From: Phoronis australis
Lineage: Eukaryota; Phoronida; Phoronidae
Direction of reading: 5' to 3'
NCBI GenBank assembly: GCA_002633005.1
Contig: NMRA01000187.1
Span: 154,191-218,190, forward strand
DNA length: 64,000 bases
Under the pieces are notes generated by a model. It was not told where the DNA came from. It saw only the letters and a program-made list of their open reading frames with translations, and did no database searches. A program made the position numbers and the translations under genes. Positions 11,226-26,200 of this stretch are shown here, in pieces. Each line of letters opens with the position of its first letter. Position 1 is the first letter of the stretch.

Positions 11226-14200
11226 GTAAGTTGGCGATGCACGGTAACGTAAAGTATGAATTATGTGGCCACGAATTGTGCTGACAACAAGAAACACTGA
11301 GTCATAAATGCGTCTGATACAGATACAAAAGAAGCCATTGGATTAAGTTCAACAGTCATGATAATACTGACAATTGATGTAATAGAAACCCTAGCACTTA
11401 TTTTGCTTATTTGGCCCAAAACCAACGTCGTCAACATCGCATATTGAAAACTGACAGTTGATTCTATTTCCGGTCCGTTTTTCTCAAGCATTCTATTTCG
11501 TTTTTTAGATATTTCGGACGAAGAATTTAACGATTTTGCGCTAAACATTTCAATAATGTAATTTCGTTCCACTTAAAAGTAACATCATATAGCTGACGCA
11601 CATGTACTGTAAATACATACATGTCTAGCGTACTTACACTAAAGAAACGTCAAAAATACCGAACAAGTGCGTAACTCCAGTATGAGTTGACATGTGTGCA
11701 TATATAAATACTCTTATTTGTCTTCTGGCTACAGAGGGAGCTCAGAACAGTAGCGTAGAGGTAAATCTGTGTCTATACACTTTGTCTTGGTATAGGCCTT
11801 TTTGATTTAGAAACATGCCTGTAGTTTTTGTTTGGTCGTTCACTGAGCTGTGCAGTACATATGTAAAATCAAAGTTTGTGGTAAGACCTAAGTGATCTAA
11901 GTCAACAGGCGAGTTTATCGTAATTTTTGAAAATTCAAAGGGTTCGTTCATTACAAATTTTTAGTTTAAGTCCGTTTTATTCAAAATATTAAAGATCACG
12001 GGGCAATCGGACCACCTCGGGTGTTTTCGTAACAATCAAACTATCGCTCAGAGTTGTTTAATATTTGCACATTTGCGAACTGCAAAGATGCTAAAGTCGT
12101 GACGTCAGCCTTTCTAGTGTCAAAAGTCTCGTTTTAATAATTCGGCCAGTTGTCGCCAATGAATAATGACGTCATTGCCTCTGTAAGAGCAATATTTCGT
12201 CCATTGAAAGCATACGGAGTTGACGGTCCATGTCTATGGTGTCATATACATTGTAACTCAAGATCAATCACAATGGGTGCCAGGTACATTGATACGGTCC
12301 TGGTCATCTTTAGTTAAACAAAGATGTGGGGACAAGTTACGTCAATTTTATTAGTCACCATTCAACAGGGTTGTCACAAGCACTTCGATTCACCATTCAC
12401 CAGGGTTGTCACCCATTGTCGTTGGAAGTGGGAAGGGTGCAATAGATAACGTGCCGTCCCTCCCCTATAAACGTTAAGAGTAATGATCAGTTCCTTTGAA
12501 AAGTCTTAGACGACCCTCAAAACGACGTTTTATCTTTATCATAGATACCTGATAGTAACTCACTGGTCTCCTAACGGGTCATTTGCTCCTAACGGGTCAT
12601 TTGAAGTAGCCGTTAATCACTGTTGGGCGGCTACAGTACGTAAACAGTTCAGAGATGGGCCCGATATTCGGTGATCATGGGCCCGATATTCGGTGATCAT
12701 GGACCCGATATTGGGTGATCATGGGCCCGATATTCGGTGATCATGGGCCCGATATTCGGTAATCATGTGCCCGATATTCGGTGACCATGGGCCCGATATT
12801 CGGTGATCTTGGGCCCGATTTTTGGTGATCATGGGCCCGATATTCGGTGATCATATGCGTTGCTACAGATGTTCAGTTATCCTTTAGTCGGCCCAATGCT
12901 CACTGATTATATTCCTTGGTCGGCTCCATGTTCAGTGACCACACCCTTTGGTCAGTGGTCATTGGTTGCTTATTCTGCCTGTCTTAGAACGGTTATTTAG
13001 AACGACATTGACATGTCCGTGTATTTAAATAATCAATTATTCTTCACACTGTGTGTGAATAGCACGAAAAGTATTTCATGCCAATGAAGGTATAGGTCTC
13101 ATGCTGGTCTTGAACCCTGGGTCGATTTGTGCAAGCCTGAGAAACGTAGCAGCGTCAGACCTAAGTCATAAAACGTAGCAGCGTTATGAAACAACATCAC
13201 ACAACGCGAAAGTGGTACGTCGCATCGTGAGGCGTATTGTGTCAAACCAACTGAAGCACTGCGCGAGTGATCCCCGAACCGAATGGCGTACATGTATTTG
13301 GATGCACGGGAACAACTCATTGCACGTTTCACAACAAAAATGTGGAAATTATGCTGTTTACGTACTCAACAATTAGTTTTACATAAAATGAATAGCTTCG
13401 AAATATTTCCCGACTGCGCGCAGGTTTCCATCATGCAATTCGAGTTTTCTCCTCAATACCTTCCATGTACGGGAAAATAGGTCAGTCACAAAACGACACG
13501 CACGTCACTAGAGTTAACTTTCTTTCGGAGGTATAAAACAAAGTCAAGGTTCGGTTTTCACATATTGAGAAAAGACGTTTTTTTGAAAACTGAATTTGTA
13601 AATGTGTAAAACGAGAGTGACTCACTATATAGACTGCGTGTCAATTTCAAACCACGCGCGGTCGTTTGTAATGGGCTATGATGGGCGATAGCGTGAACTG
13701 TGGGCGCTTAATTGGAAATTCTCGAAAGTTCAGGGGGAACGCTTAATAGAGCAGTGAGCGCTTATTATGAAACACCTCAAAGGTAGGGAGATAGCGCATG
13801 CGTGAGCATAGTCGTTAGATAACATTAGTGTTTGCGGTAATAACATATTGAATGACTGCACTGGTAAGAAACGTTATTATAATGTGATTTCGAGGCAAAT
13901 TCAATCTAGTAGGGGTGACTTTCTGGGTATTGTTACCACCTACACTGTACCCTTTTTAGCCACCCGGAATAATTTTGTTTCTAAATGCCTGCTTCAGCCG
14001 GAACAAAATTGTTTCTATTACAGTCTGAAAGTTTTACGTCGACGGTGGTCCGGGGAGCGAAAAATTGCCGGGGGAGGGGCGGGGGNGCTTACCATGATTT
14101 CACATCTACTCGTTTAGTTACAATAGCTGGCTACGAGCATAGAATACCGGGTTTAGGGAACGTCGACTCCGGGAAACATCGGAACAGAAAAATATCAGTT

Positions 14201-17200
14201 CTGGTTTATATCGGTCCCTGGAATATCTTAAAGCATCGGGTCTTTTATAACCGCCGGAAATCTATTAACTTAATTTTCAAATAAACCACTGGCACCCAGA
14301 TGCTTAACCAGGGGCGGATCCGGGATTTTGAGTTAGGGGGGAGGCATGGCAGAATATTAGCCAAGATTTTGCCCGTCAGACATTCACACAAACGAACTGC
14401 CTAATAGAATCTGGGAGAATTTTAGGGGGCCATGGCCCCCTTGTAAATCCGCCACTATTAACAGAGCCAAAAATGACGGTATACGCTTTCGTTTAAGACT
14501 GTCGCTGTTCTCTTTTGTTGCGCAGCCTCGGAGTGGTGCGCACGCGTGTGTTCACGTACTTGAATCACTGGAGTAGCTTTAGGTTGGCAACAACGTGTGA
14601 AAGAAAATCCTATTTCGCGCACGTAATCTCACAAACAAGTAAAGTGTCTAAGAATTTTTTTGGCAACTCAAAAACTACTTTGCTGAAAGTAAAGCCTTGG
14701 CCGTCGTTTAGTGATTAATGGGGTTGCTCACTTTTGTTGTCTTATACGCCCATTTCTAAGTCACGATTGTCTGCTGGGACGGCGTGTGCGCTAACAACGG
14801 GACCGACCAGTGCCGCAGTGCGAAATCAGGGATATAGTCGTGTGGATATTTGGTACTGACATCTTATGCGAAAACGTGTTTTTCCACCACAAACTTAATT
14901 AAGTTGATCGCTTAAAAATTAATAGAAACACCGCTGTTTTGTGACGTTTCATCACTTGTTATGCCGTGTCCCGAAAGTTTCTTCGACGATTCCGGAAATT
15001 TGCAAAAGTACTCGAAAATGGTAGCCAATGAAATGCGTTAATGATCGATTATCCCATGTTCACGCGACATGCTACAAGTTATCGGGAGGGCTGTTCTCGG
15101 TTAGTGTTCTTTTGAACTTGATTTGGCAACAACCATTACAGTTGGATTCACAAGAGTTGCTTTATATTTGCCAGGTGTCTGCCGAGAAGTGTAAAAACTC
15201 AGCTCGCTTACGTCGCATATTCTAGGTCGCATTTTGCGACTTGATACGAGCTCAAAAAATCTCAGCTCGCGTTTCCGGGCCAAATTTCAGGTCGCAAATG
15301 CGACTTGCAGCTCGTTATGTTGAGCCCTGGTCAAAATAAGACGCCGAAGAAGTACCCTTCTCAAAACGACAATGACCGTCACAGCTTAATTTTGTGTCTT
15401 TTCTCATAAAGAACAATTGATAAGTTATATGCTGCGTGCAGATTTCCTAAACTAGATCGTAAAAAATGGGACTTGTAATGTGCGCAAAACTAAAAGCAAA
15501 CAAGCAAAAATCATGACGATAGCGATATAACAAATCCACGACACCACACTCCTCCATTCTCGATTAAACTATTTCAATTGCATTCAGTGTGGCCCTGGAA
15601 TTATCACAGAAAGTGATAAATGTTCTTCCTGATTATCAAAGGAGTTCGTAGTTAACCGCCAACTCAGGGATTAACCCCCTCTAGAACGATTAAAAGACGT
15701 TTTAGTTAATTAATAAACACGCTTCAATTCTTATGACAGTCAGACACATCTTTCAATGTACTTTGAAATATTGTGCGTCCGTGGTTACCTGGGCGACGCT
15801 GCCAGGTGTTCGTGATCTCTCGTCTCCTGACGCACCTTAACCGCACAAGGCATGTTACGTAAAACTTATTGTATACACACCTTATGAACAATTGTTCTAA
15901 ATGTCGGTCGGTCGTCATCTTCTTGATCGTATTGATTTGTAACTTAAATGTTGTAATGACGCTCTATTCTCGTAAATTTTCTGGTAAAAAGTAGAGTCCA
16001 AAACTTGAAAAATTTCCCAAAGCATGCCAGCTCTTTTTTAATTTCATAACGTCTTGCAGTGTTACTCTAATTACGTCATCATTAGAGGTTACAATGATAG
16101 TAAGTCATGCTCATAAATGATGTCATCCTTAAGGTGATTCAGTTGCGCGTGTCGAAGTTGGCAGTCACGTGCTTTGCGGTTATTTATCGACGGTTTTCAT
16201 TCTGCAAGCTCTCTTCCAGTATGCGTAACACCCAGATCCATTCCTAAACCTATTTGCTTCTTTGCACATTTCGGACTTTTCACGAAAATTTCATTAAACT
16301 CCTCTTCGATGATTAGCCGACAGATTCGCATGGAAGCAAAAACCAGAGTAAGGCTTTTGTCCACGCCTGTATACACAGTGGGCTTGATACTGACAGTTAC
16401 CAGAGTAAGGCTTTTGTCCACGCCTGTATACACAGTGGACTTGATACTGACAGTTACAAGAATAACTTCGAACGATGGCCGTACTTGTACATTTTAGTCT
16501 TTGCAACTATTACATAAGTTGCTGTTTATTCAGGCATAAATTCAAATCTTTCTGTGGCAATTCTTAAGCTTGGCGGAACGTCCGAGATGCTATTCAAACG
16601 TGACGTCTCAGTGGCGCCACCAGACGTCAATTGTGATGCTAGCAAATTCCGTGGAGCCCTTTGCAACCCCGAATCCAGCCAGAGACTTACTCTTGTAGTC
16701 ATCATCATCACCCCCATCTAGTGGTGTTAATATCACCCACGTCTAGGATGGAAACACATTATAGTCTTAAGGCGAAAACTTGTGCCGTACTTCCAAATGT
16801 CACTGAGTAAAATTTAACTTATTAACTTCTACGCTAAGTTCTGACCGGGGCATGTAATTCAGAGTCACACCTATGGGGTGATATTATTAAAATTGCCCCT
16901 AAAATTCGCTAGAATGAGCTTAAATTTCACGAATAAACGAGAAAACAACAGACCAATGCATGATGCGCTTATATTGTCGGAATGTCTTCTGATTATGTGG
17001 ATATCCAGGTGTAGAACTTTACTCGAAATGTTAAATACACCACTTCCGGGAACGCAACGCCATCTAGACGTGAAGAACTAACATACATGTACGTATTGTA
17101 AGATGTATTTATAGTTCAGCATTTATTGATGAAAAATCGTGAACTACGAGTACACAATGAGGTTGAAATTTGATGCTGCGCAGCTGCAAAATGTATTTTT

Positions 17201-20200
17201 CTTGGGTTTCGTTAAATAATTGTCTCACACAAGCTAAACCTTAATGAAAAGGACACGTGACATCTCGCACTTATCTGTATACATTCTTCGCCATCATTTT
17301 GGGAAATTACAAAGAAGTATTTCCATGAAGCACACAAAAATGCAACGTCAGGCAATATTCGTGAATGGAAATTATTACCTCATTCATTTGTTGGAATTAG
17401 ACCCATCTTGAAATGGAACCGAACGAAAATGGTTTTCCCACGCTCTACGTTAAAGACAGTGTTTTCTATATTTGGTATCACGCAAACCACCATGTATGTG
17501 AGACTTGATGAGCATCAGGAATATCACACTATCTGCATACAGTGTGAAGTCTGACTGTACTGTCAGTAATACAGGATAAACTAAATATATTCTTCAAAGA
17601 AGGGTCGCATAGGCAAATTGTTGCTGAAAACAATTTTTGTTCCAGTCAAAATGAATTAAATATCTCTCACAAGAACTAATGTCTCTTTCATGAAGACATT
17701 CCAGAAACCAACCTATTCTAGCATTTATTGATTGTCGCGTCACCTCAAGGCTCCGGGTGAAGACCGGTCATAAGTTACCAGTCATTTACTTGTGAAGACC
17801 AGTCGTAAATTACCAGTCATTTATTGGTGAAGACCAGTCGTAAATTACCAGTCATTTCCTTGTGAAGACGACACTTTGTTCGTTTGTTCTCTTTGAGCCA
17901 CCATCTTACATAAATGCTTGGACTGTTGTACAAAATAACTCTGTTGATGCCATGAGTTGTGAGGTCGTGAGCCCTTCGTTGTGTGCATCTTGTCAGGGAT
18001 CGTCAAGTGGGATAGGTTAAACTGACCGGTTGATATTATGCACTGACGTCGTCCAGTTGATATCATGCACTGACATCATCCTGTTCACATCATATACTGA
18101 CGTCGTCCAGTTGATCATGCACTGACGTCATTCAGTTGATTTCATGCACTGGCGTCATCCTTTACGTTCCTGTTTAGCAACGTCAAACTTTGGCAGACTG
18201 GGTGCAAAAATATAAAGCAGTTAACACTGTGCAGGTATTTTATTTAAAAGCCCAGAATTACAATATTATTGTAAGTTAATGTGTGATCGATTTCTAAAGT
18301 GCTTGCTTACATTTGTGACAGATGTCATATTTTGATATAATGCAGCGCGTTCTTTTTGTATCAATCAATCAAATTTCGCACTCAAAACCACCTGCCATAT
18401 CAAACATTGATAGACAGAGAAGTCTCTGACAGTCGTACGGGCATTGCTTGATCCAGTTATATATACGGCTCGACACTTTGTCAGACCATTCAGACACGAT
18501 GCCTGTGTGCTCAATAAATTGCAAAGCATCACAAAACAGTCTGTTTCCTCTATAGGTGACGTAGTACAGGTGGGCGATAGGGTCTAACCCTTGGCTTGTC
18601 CATCAGCACTAGATTTGATCTGGTAATGTTTTTGAATAATGAGTTTTGCTTTATCCAATGTCGCACTGGTTAAAACTTATGAAGATTTTTCTACGATTTG
18701 TGATTTCCAACTGCTAGTATTTTTCAACAACCCCATGTTTACTTGGTCCACTAGTGCTGCTTGGACAACTTATCAATCGATTGTTATCGCCGGGAGGCGG
18801 CGTTAAATTTTGATTGGCACTATACTGAAAACCAGAAAGGTCAACAACTTTAGATTTACCTGTCAATAAACTAAATTCCTTTTTGATGTTCTGTTGCTTT
18901 TAAGACAAACTCATACCAACACAATCTGCTTGGCCATCTGTTAATAATCGCCACGTCACAGCTTACGGTCAAGGTCATCATTTTGACCAGATGATTTGTA
19001 ATTTGTATATATTTAAGTCAAAAAATAAAAGGGAGATCAATTATAGTTAGGACAGTGACACAATATATTATTGGCACTAAACTGTTTCCATACGTTGTTT
19101 ACTAATTACATTATCAATCAAAAATATATCGGTTGAGTAGCTCCACTGGCCTGTATACCTACGCCACCTGCAAGCGTTATGCTGCCTGCCCTGTGGTAAT
19201 CTGAGAAACGATTGAGTTTTTTGTGTGAAAGTTTTCTTAACGTCGGCACTACTGGTTTCCGTTGGCCTTCTAATGGTTCAGCAATGGCGCATGCATATGT
19301 GACGCTGGTGTATAGTCATTATCTTCTACTACTGCAGGCACTGAGTAGGGTGACATCGGCACCCACTTGCAAATTACCCAATCTCCTCCGCATTGTTGAA
19401 CGAATAAACCGTTCGTTTAGCCGGTGTCACTGCGCATGTGTAGACGTTCTTTGCTCTATCTCCCACATGGACAACGTTAGAAAAGGCAACTTCTGTCAAG
19501 GAACAAAAACATTTTTTCTGAAAGCAAAATCAGCTTCCGCTTAAAAACACGCTGGGGACTGCACATAAATGATGGTGTTCTGCACTGACAAAAGTGGCGC
19601 AAATGATCCCAGCAAACATACTAGTACATGTATACACTGGTGACCTAAAGTCGTGAAAATAAGCATAATAAGAAGTTGATTGTCATACTACCCAATATCC
19701 GTTAGCAACTGCTCATGTGATGTCATGGACATATATCAGCCTTCACAAATATACGTGTTTTGACAATCTTAATCCTTGTTTGTATCCGTAAGCAGAGTTT
19801 TAAAACGGTCGCTGATATTGCCGGCCATTTTGAATGAGGCCCTGAAGTCGTGAACGTTTCGTTTCATAGGCGGATTTAGGGGGGGGGGGCCNGCAAAAAA
19901 AATAAAACAGTAAGAGCGTAGGGAAATGGTGAGTATATTAATAAACCCCGGTAATTAAAATTATACGGTTGAAAAGAAGATTTAAATGTGTGCAGTTTTA
20001 GTGTTGGGGGGGCTCAAACCCAATTTCAAGTGTCAAATTCGGAACACGGCGCATTCGTAACGGAGCTATGGCTAAGTATAGGCTCTCCCGCGATATCCCA
20101 GGCGACCGGCAGTGGCGCACTACGACTCCGTTTTCGTCGTCTGCTCCACTGTGCAATGAAGAAAATTTACTTCATTTTTTAAAGAGAATGGAACCTGAGT

Positions 20201-23200
20201 GACGATGAAAAAACAGAAGCTGCTGGTAAGATGTGAGTTTTAATCGAAGCCTTAGTGAATCACTCAGAAACTCGCAATACTCTCTTTGTCAAACCTTATC
20301 TTAAGACGATTTCCAAAGCAATCCCGTCATTATTGCCAACACGAAAAACGGATTTGGTCTTTTGGGCATTTGAAGACTATTTTAAATACNNNNNNNNNNN
20401 NNNNNNNNNNNNNNNNNNNNNNNNNNNNNNNNNNNNNNNNNNNNNNNNNNNNNNNNNNNNNNNNNNNNNNNNNNNNNNNNNNNNNNNNNNNNNNNNNNNN
20501 NNNNNNNNNNNNNNNNNNNNNNNNNNNNNNNNNNNNNNNNNNNNNNNNNNNNNNNNNNNNNNNNNNNNCCCCCCTCCCGACCTCCCCCCATTCGGTGCTA
20601 TGCGCATCTACAATCGTGGTTTAGTTTGCACAAATGCTTACAGCCGGACAAAATGTTGGCCCCCCCCCTTGTGATATCCTAGATCCGCCACTGCGTTTAG
20701 ACGGAAATTCACGAAGTATGACCACACAAGTCAACTACAGTGCTTACAGTTACTCTAGATGGTATAAAAATGCAGTGCATTGTTTATTAATTCGGTTTCA
20801 ATTGAAATAAATTGTTAATATGGTTTGCACCCAACTTTGATGTGCACAAACGTTTTCAGTGAGGTTGTTCACGTAAAACGCTAAGAACCCAGCATCAACT
20901 ATCTCTCTGTATTTTATTGCTTTGGCCTTACAAAACTTGATCGACCCTGGGACATTTTGAGACATTGTTCAAGCTACCCCTGGAGCGCGTGTTTGAGTAA
21001 ATCTGAACGATAAATATTTTTGAAAATATATCCCAAAAATGCACAAAAAATGAATTAGTGAAATATGCTGTTTTTAAGATACATTTCAAAAAAGAAGTCA
21101 CTCACTCTTTGTTTGTTATCATATTGTGAATACGAAAACGTCCGGGTATTCGTAAGCAGAAACTTCAACGCCAGATGTCGCAGGACCGCGCAGAAGAGGA
21201 AATAAGATCGTTCACGACTTCAGGAGCCCTCACGACTTTAGGACCTCTGACGGTATAACAAGGGGAACTGGTGGGTTCCTTCGCCTTGTTTCAAAACTTG
21301 CACTTTGTCTCTTGAAAAACACAAAATCAAATCAAAACGAGACTCACACCGCAATAAGCCATGGTAGTTATGACCAAGGGTTATTAGGGCACGGGTTGTC
21401 ATTTTGAGTAAAACGTGATGTTTATCCCGCGATAATCGCAACACATGCCCCATCTGTCGGGGTCACGTGTCATGTATATCTACAGTACCTTCATTCTTCG
21501 GCAAATGTTCTTGTAAAAAAGGTTTGTCAACATTTCCTCTTCGTTTTGTATTCACACTGAGTCTGCTGTCCATCATTTGAACAAAAAGTCGGCTGTCATA
21601 ATCATTTTAACACTATGAATCCATTGTGACAATATTGTCAGTGAATCAAAGTTCTATTAACCCTTGGACGAAACCTATATGTTTGGTAAATGAGTAAACG
21701 TGTGCACAGTTCAAATACACATTAAATCAGTCTTCTCTTTATTTCACTCACTGTATGTCAGACGTTGACTGTGCATTTTGTTTAAAAGGTAGCTATACTT
21801 TGAGATTGTGCGTGGATGGAGAGAGAATGATTTAATCTAGCTAATAATTTGTTACATGATGGTCACTAATACAAGTGAAATCCGATGTTAATTAAGTACA
21901 CTACAATGAAGAAGAGTAACTAATTAGCGCCATCTGTAGGAATAACTTCAAATAATTAACCAAAAATAATCAAACGTCTTATCTGCTATCCAAGCTGCAG
22001 GACTCTATCGTTAGATTACAGTCCTGTTGGTCGATCTTCGAACTATCGAGACGCTGTATTACGAAAGTGTACTTGCTGGTCCCAGTCTCGCGTGACACGT
22101 GTTGTTGGCTGAATTTTCTACCCACAATCCTCTTGCTGGCCACAGGCTCACGTGACACAAACCTTTGCAGACAATATCTTCTACCCACCCTTGCTAGTCA
22201 CAGTCTCTCGTGACGCAACACTCGTAGGCAATATCTTACTACCCACGATGCCAAATGACAAGCACACAGTTAACTTTCTGTTCGTGAACCCTTGATCTTG
22301 CCAAGATCTTCTTAACGGAATATTATACTAGATGCAGTCTAGCTGTTGTACAAATTGTTCTGTACACTGTAGCAAGTCCTATTACTTCACCTGCTGAATT
22401 TCATCTGAGTATTGTCTAGACGTTTGCCCAAATCATAATAAAACACTCACTTAAAGCTTGGTTAATAAAAACCACATGATCTTATCTAATCATACCATTG
22501 GCTGTTACGATCTGATCTTAGAAATTTCTAGAACGTTTTGACTCCATAATCAAACTGATAAACATCCTCAAAAATAGATGTTGACGTCAAAAATACATGG
22601 GAATAAGTTTGACGTTATGGTTTAAAATGTACATACATATGTAAGAGTATGCACAAATTTTTGGAACTATCTGTACTAATTACTTAATTACCCAATATTT
22701 ATTCTGACACTGTACTTCAGCCTACAAAAATCTCAGACGTTCACTTATAGAAACATTGTGGTTGTGACTAGTCACTGCACTGTTGCTGACACCACGCGGG
22801 GCTTCTCAGTACTAACACTGTAGACTTCTTTATTACGAGCTACTGAGGCAGATAATGTAGAAACACGTCGGGCGTAAAGATATTGCTCTTGAGAAAGTAG
22901 GCCGGCTCCGACATCTGCGCGTCTCACTCTCTTTATTTTCAATATCTGTGTTCAACTGTATCGTGTCATGTTTGCGTGGTCACTGTGAGGTCCTACCTTG
23001 TTCTCTCACCTCCATCACTGTTGATCACTACCTTGTTCTCTTACCTCCATCACTGTTGATCACAATAGGACCCTGGACTTGTGAACACTGCGTGAGGCGT
23101 GAAAAACAGCTCCACTATTGTGCCCTCTTGTGTGAAGCAATAAGTTCAATTCATAGGTGTCTACGTAACGTTTTCAATACTGGAGGTGCTTGAACCTGAA

Positions 23201-26200
23201 ATTGTGATCATTAGTTGTGATTTACTATATATAGATTATGACATGGCGAAGTCGTTATCCCCCATTATCTATAGCCCGAGTGGAATTTGGAGAATTATCG
23301 CCCGAGGGGCGTTAGCCCCGAGGGTGATAATTCTTATACTAAAAAACAATTGAAAATTTAAACAAAATAGAAATAAGGTGAATCTATAAATTAAGATTTA
23401 GCAACTATTATAGCTTACTACACATTTTATCACGCTAAGCTTCGACCGGGAAAATATCGTCTGCTAAACTAGGTTACCACTAGTAACTGAGTATGGTGCT
23501 CAAGTCAAAGGATCCCGACAACACGATACCCGCATTCAAATTGGAGATCGGTGATTTACAAGTGAGAGAACACGAGAGAAAAAAATTCACTGAATTGAAA
23601 TCTCGTTTTTATGGAAATTATGCGTCGTATTTTTCATAGCGTATAAATGTCGGTGCAATGCCCTTTGCTGATCAAAGTCTAGTAGATTTGCGTAATCAAC
23701 ATTTTGATCGCATTAGGATATACGTGTACATTGGCAAAAACGAAACGGATACACAATGTGTTGACGTAGAGTTGTTTTGGAAATCTATTTAGAAAATAAC
23801 ACGCAGCCGAGTGGACTGAGGAAGTCTAAGCGAGTGAGTGCCGGTATAAAATGCACCACACAAGTAATCGGGGCCTGTTAGTTGTGAAATTTGTCGTTCA
23901 GCCTGAAATTAAAAAACTCAAAGTCAGCAGAAATATATTGCTCTGATGAAAAAGGGAAGTTTGCGTTTGCAATGCCGTGCCTGCGATAGTTTTAGTTACC
24001 TATACATGTACAGGCGGCCTTTGACACCATGAGCCCCTGGATGCCTGGCCACGGTTGTATAACATTACACTGGATAACAACAGTCATGTAAATTAAATAT
24101 TATCAAACATCATGTTCTTTTTTGAAAAATGTAAATCGACAATTACAACGATCCAGCGAATAAGTAACTTTAAAGTGTTTGTCCTTCCCGAGGTTCGACG
24201 TCTAATCTTTACACGAAAATGAACTCATAAAAGTGCGAACATTAATAAATAAATGTCTATTAGCCTGTGTGTATACATATGCGGCACCTGGTGACTGAAA
24301 TCTCGCCTCAATATCTGCATGTATTTATTTGCGATGCACTCATATTCTGTACTACACGACAGCTTTTTACAAGAATCCTGCATTCACTTGCACGCATTGG
24401 ACGTCTCATGTAGTCTGCAAACATATACGCAGTAACAAGCAACGTGTTCTACTTTGTGTGCCAACAGATCATACTCTTGAGAACTTTGCCTACTATGAAG
24501 TTAATAATGGCTTTATTTCAGCATTATAATTTGTTTAATGTTGGACAACTACAAAGTCACGTAATTAAACCAGAAGAGTGACTCGATTATTTACACCTGT
24601 CCCTAACGATATGATTCACAGTGGGAATCAGCTCGTTCATATTGGCGTTGCTCCCCGGTGGGTGTTCGCACAAGGGGACATTCCCTTAGTATTTGCTGAA
24701 ATGAGTTTTCTTGGTCAAAACTTATTTCATTTTTCCATTAGCTCTCATGTTCATCGCAATGTGCCTCTCATGTTCATCGCAATGTGCCTCTCATATTCAT
24801 CGCAATGTGCCTCCCATGTTCATCGCAATGTGCCTCTCATGTTCATCGCAATGTGCCTCTCATGTTCATCGCAATGTGCCTCGCAAGTCCATCGCAATGT
24901 GCCTCTCATGTTCATCGCAATGTTCCTCTCATGTTCATCGCAATGTTCCTCTGATGTTCACTGCAGTGTGCCTCTCATGTCCATCGCAATGTTCCTCTCA
25001 TGTTCATCGCAATGTGCCTCTCATGTTCATCGCAATGTTCCTCTCATGTTCATTGCAATGTTCCTCTCATGTTCATCGCAATGTTCCTCTCATGTTCATC
25101 GCAATGTTCCTCTCATGTTCATCGCAATGTTCCCTTGGTTAACTCACACTTCACCCCCATCCTCTCCCTGCGCCTTCCCTTTGGTGAATACATTTGGCTG
25201 AGACATAGTAATAATTAACAAATGATGTATAAATATATTTACACTTAACCTCATGTAATGACATAACACATTGTTTAAGAATATTTTGAGAGTAATTTTA
25301 AACGCAGACCCGTAGCTAGCATTGCGTGTAGGGTGGTTCGGATTTCTAGAACGGTGGTTCTTTTGATCATATTTCGCAACCGTCGACCATTTTCTCAGTT
25401 GCACCCCGGCTTACGCAGCTAAACCCGACAGAATGGAAATCCGTATGCACTCTTGGCGGCTACAGTTTCGTGAGATAAGACGGAATTCCTGGGGCTAATC
25501 CCAGGAATGAGGATGCCATGACAGTTACTCGCAAAAACGGGACCCAATTTCGGATGTAGGCCTATATATTACGGTCCACCAAATTATCTTTCCAGTTTAC
25601 TGAACGTTATCCTCTGCCGAGTTAAACTTGCGAACCATGCCTACTTTTAACATGGAGTGATTATACTCCATCAAATCGTCAGTCGGAAACATTTAGTCAA
25701 AAATGACTTCTAGAAATTTTTGTCGGGTTACATAATTAATTGTCCTAAATTTAAAGCTGCCCATAAGTCGCCGCAACCCAGATATTGTCGCTGTTTGAAA
25801 ATGAGTCGTTTTAGATTCAAACAATCGCGATTGTGCGTTATTGTAACTGAAGTCATTTGCAATCAATGTTTTAAGAACTATTCAACTAAGTTTGCACTCT
25901 CTTTAAATGGTTAAAAGTGTTCCTAATTCATCGTTGTTTTCTGTGATGATAGTAATAACGATAAAAGTTAATTACTAGAAGACTACAAGTTAGATAAGCA
26001 CAACATTTCAGCCGGCAGCGCAGGCCCTTGATCACGTGACTGATATTCCCGCTGCTGTTGAACCGGAAGTCACACTTTCTGTTAGTAAATGAGAGAAAGT
26101 TGTAGTCCCTGGTCAGGGTTAAGTGACGGGTTGCACTGTTTGATGTAACTGGCCTCTTTGATCTTGCGGGAGTGACAATGTTCGTCCCTGGACAGACCGC

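Noticed and set aside
13099-13180. Possible tRNA B box (GGTTCAAGACC on the minus strand)
   Set aside because: No matching acceptor stem, A box or anticodon arm could be drawn.
20255-20674. Frames spanning the gap at 20390-20568
   Set aside because: Mostly unknown bases, inside a MITE-family element.
24578-25218. Open frames of up to 207 residues
   Set aside because: They lie on the 23-bp minisatellite. All three frames are open and encode the same decoy repeat, with no start or splice context.
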